Shown: positions 5,879 through 6,441 of the stretch, piece after piece
Position numbering within the stretch: position 1 is the stretch's first letter
Layout: each line of letters begins with the position of its first letter
Source: DASUPK01 sp036505735
GTDB taxonomy: Bacteria > Actinomycetota > Thermoleophilia > Solirubrobacterales > 70-9
Assembly (NCBI GenBank): GCA_036505735.1
Contig: DASXSZ010000184.1
Span: 1 to 6,441 of the forward strand
Direction: 5' to 3'
Length of the DNA stretch: 6,441 nucleotides
Notes under the pieces: generated by a model
Database searches by the model: none
What the model saw: the letters and a program-made list of their open reading frames with translations, nothing else
What the model was told of the DNA's origin: nothing
Made by a program: the position numbers and the translations under genes

Positions 5879-6441
5879 ATGGCGATGCTCGAGGAACCGG
5901 GCTACGCGGGCCTCGGCCCCCGGCTCCCGCTGCGGGACCTGGTGCCGGTGCCGCGGCTCGCCGGCGCCGTTTGGCTGCGCAACGCGCGCGTCTTCTCCAA
6001 GCTCTGGCGCGGTGCGCTGCTGCCGACCTTCCTCGATCCCTTCCTCTACCTGCTCGCGATGGGATTCGGGCTGGGCACCTACGTCGCCCATATCAACGGG
6101 ATCCCCTACAAGGACTTCATCGCACCGGGCCTGATCGCCTCGGCCGCGATGTGGTCCTCGGCCTTCGAGACGACCTACAACGTCTATTTCCGGATGAACG
6201 AGCTGCGGCTGTACGACAATGTGCTCTCGACTCCGGTTGAGGTGCAGGACGTCGTCGCCGGCGACCTGGCCTGGAGCGCGAGCCGGGCGACGGTCTACGG
6301 CTGCGTCGTCCTGGCCGTGGTGGCCGCCTTCGGCCTGATCTCGTCGTGGTGGGCGCTGCTGATCCCGCCGTTCGTGGTGCTCGGCGGGCTCTGCTTCTCG
6401 GTGATCGGCTACACGTTCACGACGCTGATCCCGAAGATCGA
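5879..6441 (+). CDS. ABC-2 type permease, NodJ-like (3' end cut off by the window)
   Basis: The first 187 residues of an integral membrane permease are present and the frame is still open at the right edge. NodJ-type proteins are about 260 residues, so roughly 70-80 are probably missing. Hydrophobic segments occur at about 48-70 (starting LLPTFLDPFLYLLAMGFGLG), 81-98, 137-155 and 159-182. FLDPFLYLLAMGFGLG and APGLIASAAMWSSAFETTY (82-100) are strongly reminiscent of NodJ/ABC-2 permeases, as is the following cytoplasmic loop FRMNELRLYDNVLSTPV (104-120). It should form the membrane channel of an exporter with the preceding ATPase; the substrate cannot be read from sequence. It follows the ATPase stop by 3 nt in the same frame, with its own GGGAG ribosome-binding site. 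The operon may continue beyond the window, possibly with a second permease. Confidence 0.9.
   Translation, partial: MAMLEEPGYAGLGPRLPLRDLVPVPRLAGAVWLRNARVFSKLWRGALLPTFLDPFLYLLAMGFGLGTYVAHINGIPYKDFIAPGLIASAAMWSSAFETTYNVYFRMNELRLYDNVLSTPVEVQDVVAGDLAWSASRATVYGCVVLAVVAAFGLISSWWALLIPPFVVLGGLCFSVIGYTFTTLIPKI

Noticed and set aside
4838..6091. Long minus-strand open frame (about 417 codons) opposite the ABC genes
   Set aside because: It is antisense to the clearly recognised protease, ATPase and permease genes, and its product has no recognisable motifs, only charged low-complexity sequence.
4922..6441. Nodulation-factor export genes nodI and nodJ proper
   Set aside because: The similarity is to the wider ABC-2 exporter family; high-GC actinobacterial context and absence of other nod genes give no support for that specific function.

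Overview
This is a high-GC bacterial window with almost no non-coding space. Base composition, Arg/Ala/Gly-rich proteins and heavy G/C third-position use suggest an Actinomycetota-type genome, possibly of the Thermoleophilia/Solirubrobacter kind. That placement is an inference from composition and gene style; no marker gene is present.

The window has two divergent blocks facing away from a 34-bp gap at 3045-3078. The leftward (minus-strand) block is an MscS-type mechanosensitive channel (3044-2271) followed 27 bp later by a bifunctional class A penicillin-binding protein (2243-39). The PBP reading frame is broken by one in-frame amber codon (1818-1820) inside the glycosyltransferase motif GGSTITQ-Q-LV, where a conserved Gln (CAG) is expected. 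Everything on both sides of the amber codon, including the transglycosylase and transpeptidase catalytic motifs, is intact and in the same frame. This looks like a very recent nonsense mutation, a sequence error, or a read-through site.

The rightward (plus-strand) block is a tightly coupled run of four genes: a HAD-superfamily protein (3079-3714), an RDD-domain/CPBP intramembrane-protease fusion (3711-4928), a NodI-like ABC ATPase (4922-5875) and a NodJ-like ABC-2 permease (from 5879, running off the right edge). Junctions are a 4-bp ATGA overlap, a 7-bp GTGCTGA overlap and a 3-bp gap, so co-transcription and translational coupling are likely. The ATPase and permease together should form an exporter of unknown substrate. 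The membrane protease encoded just upstream could act on that exporter, on its substrate, or on something unrelated.

No RNA genes, CRISPR arrays, mobile elements or intergenic stretches above 300 bases were seen. The points most worth a second look are the amber codon in the PBP, the RDD-CPBP fusion linked to an exporter, the Ser/Cys/Tyr-repeat tail and eight cysteines of the PBP, and the HAD protein lacking the usual second motif-I aspartate.
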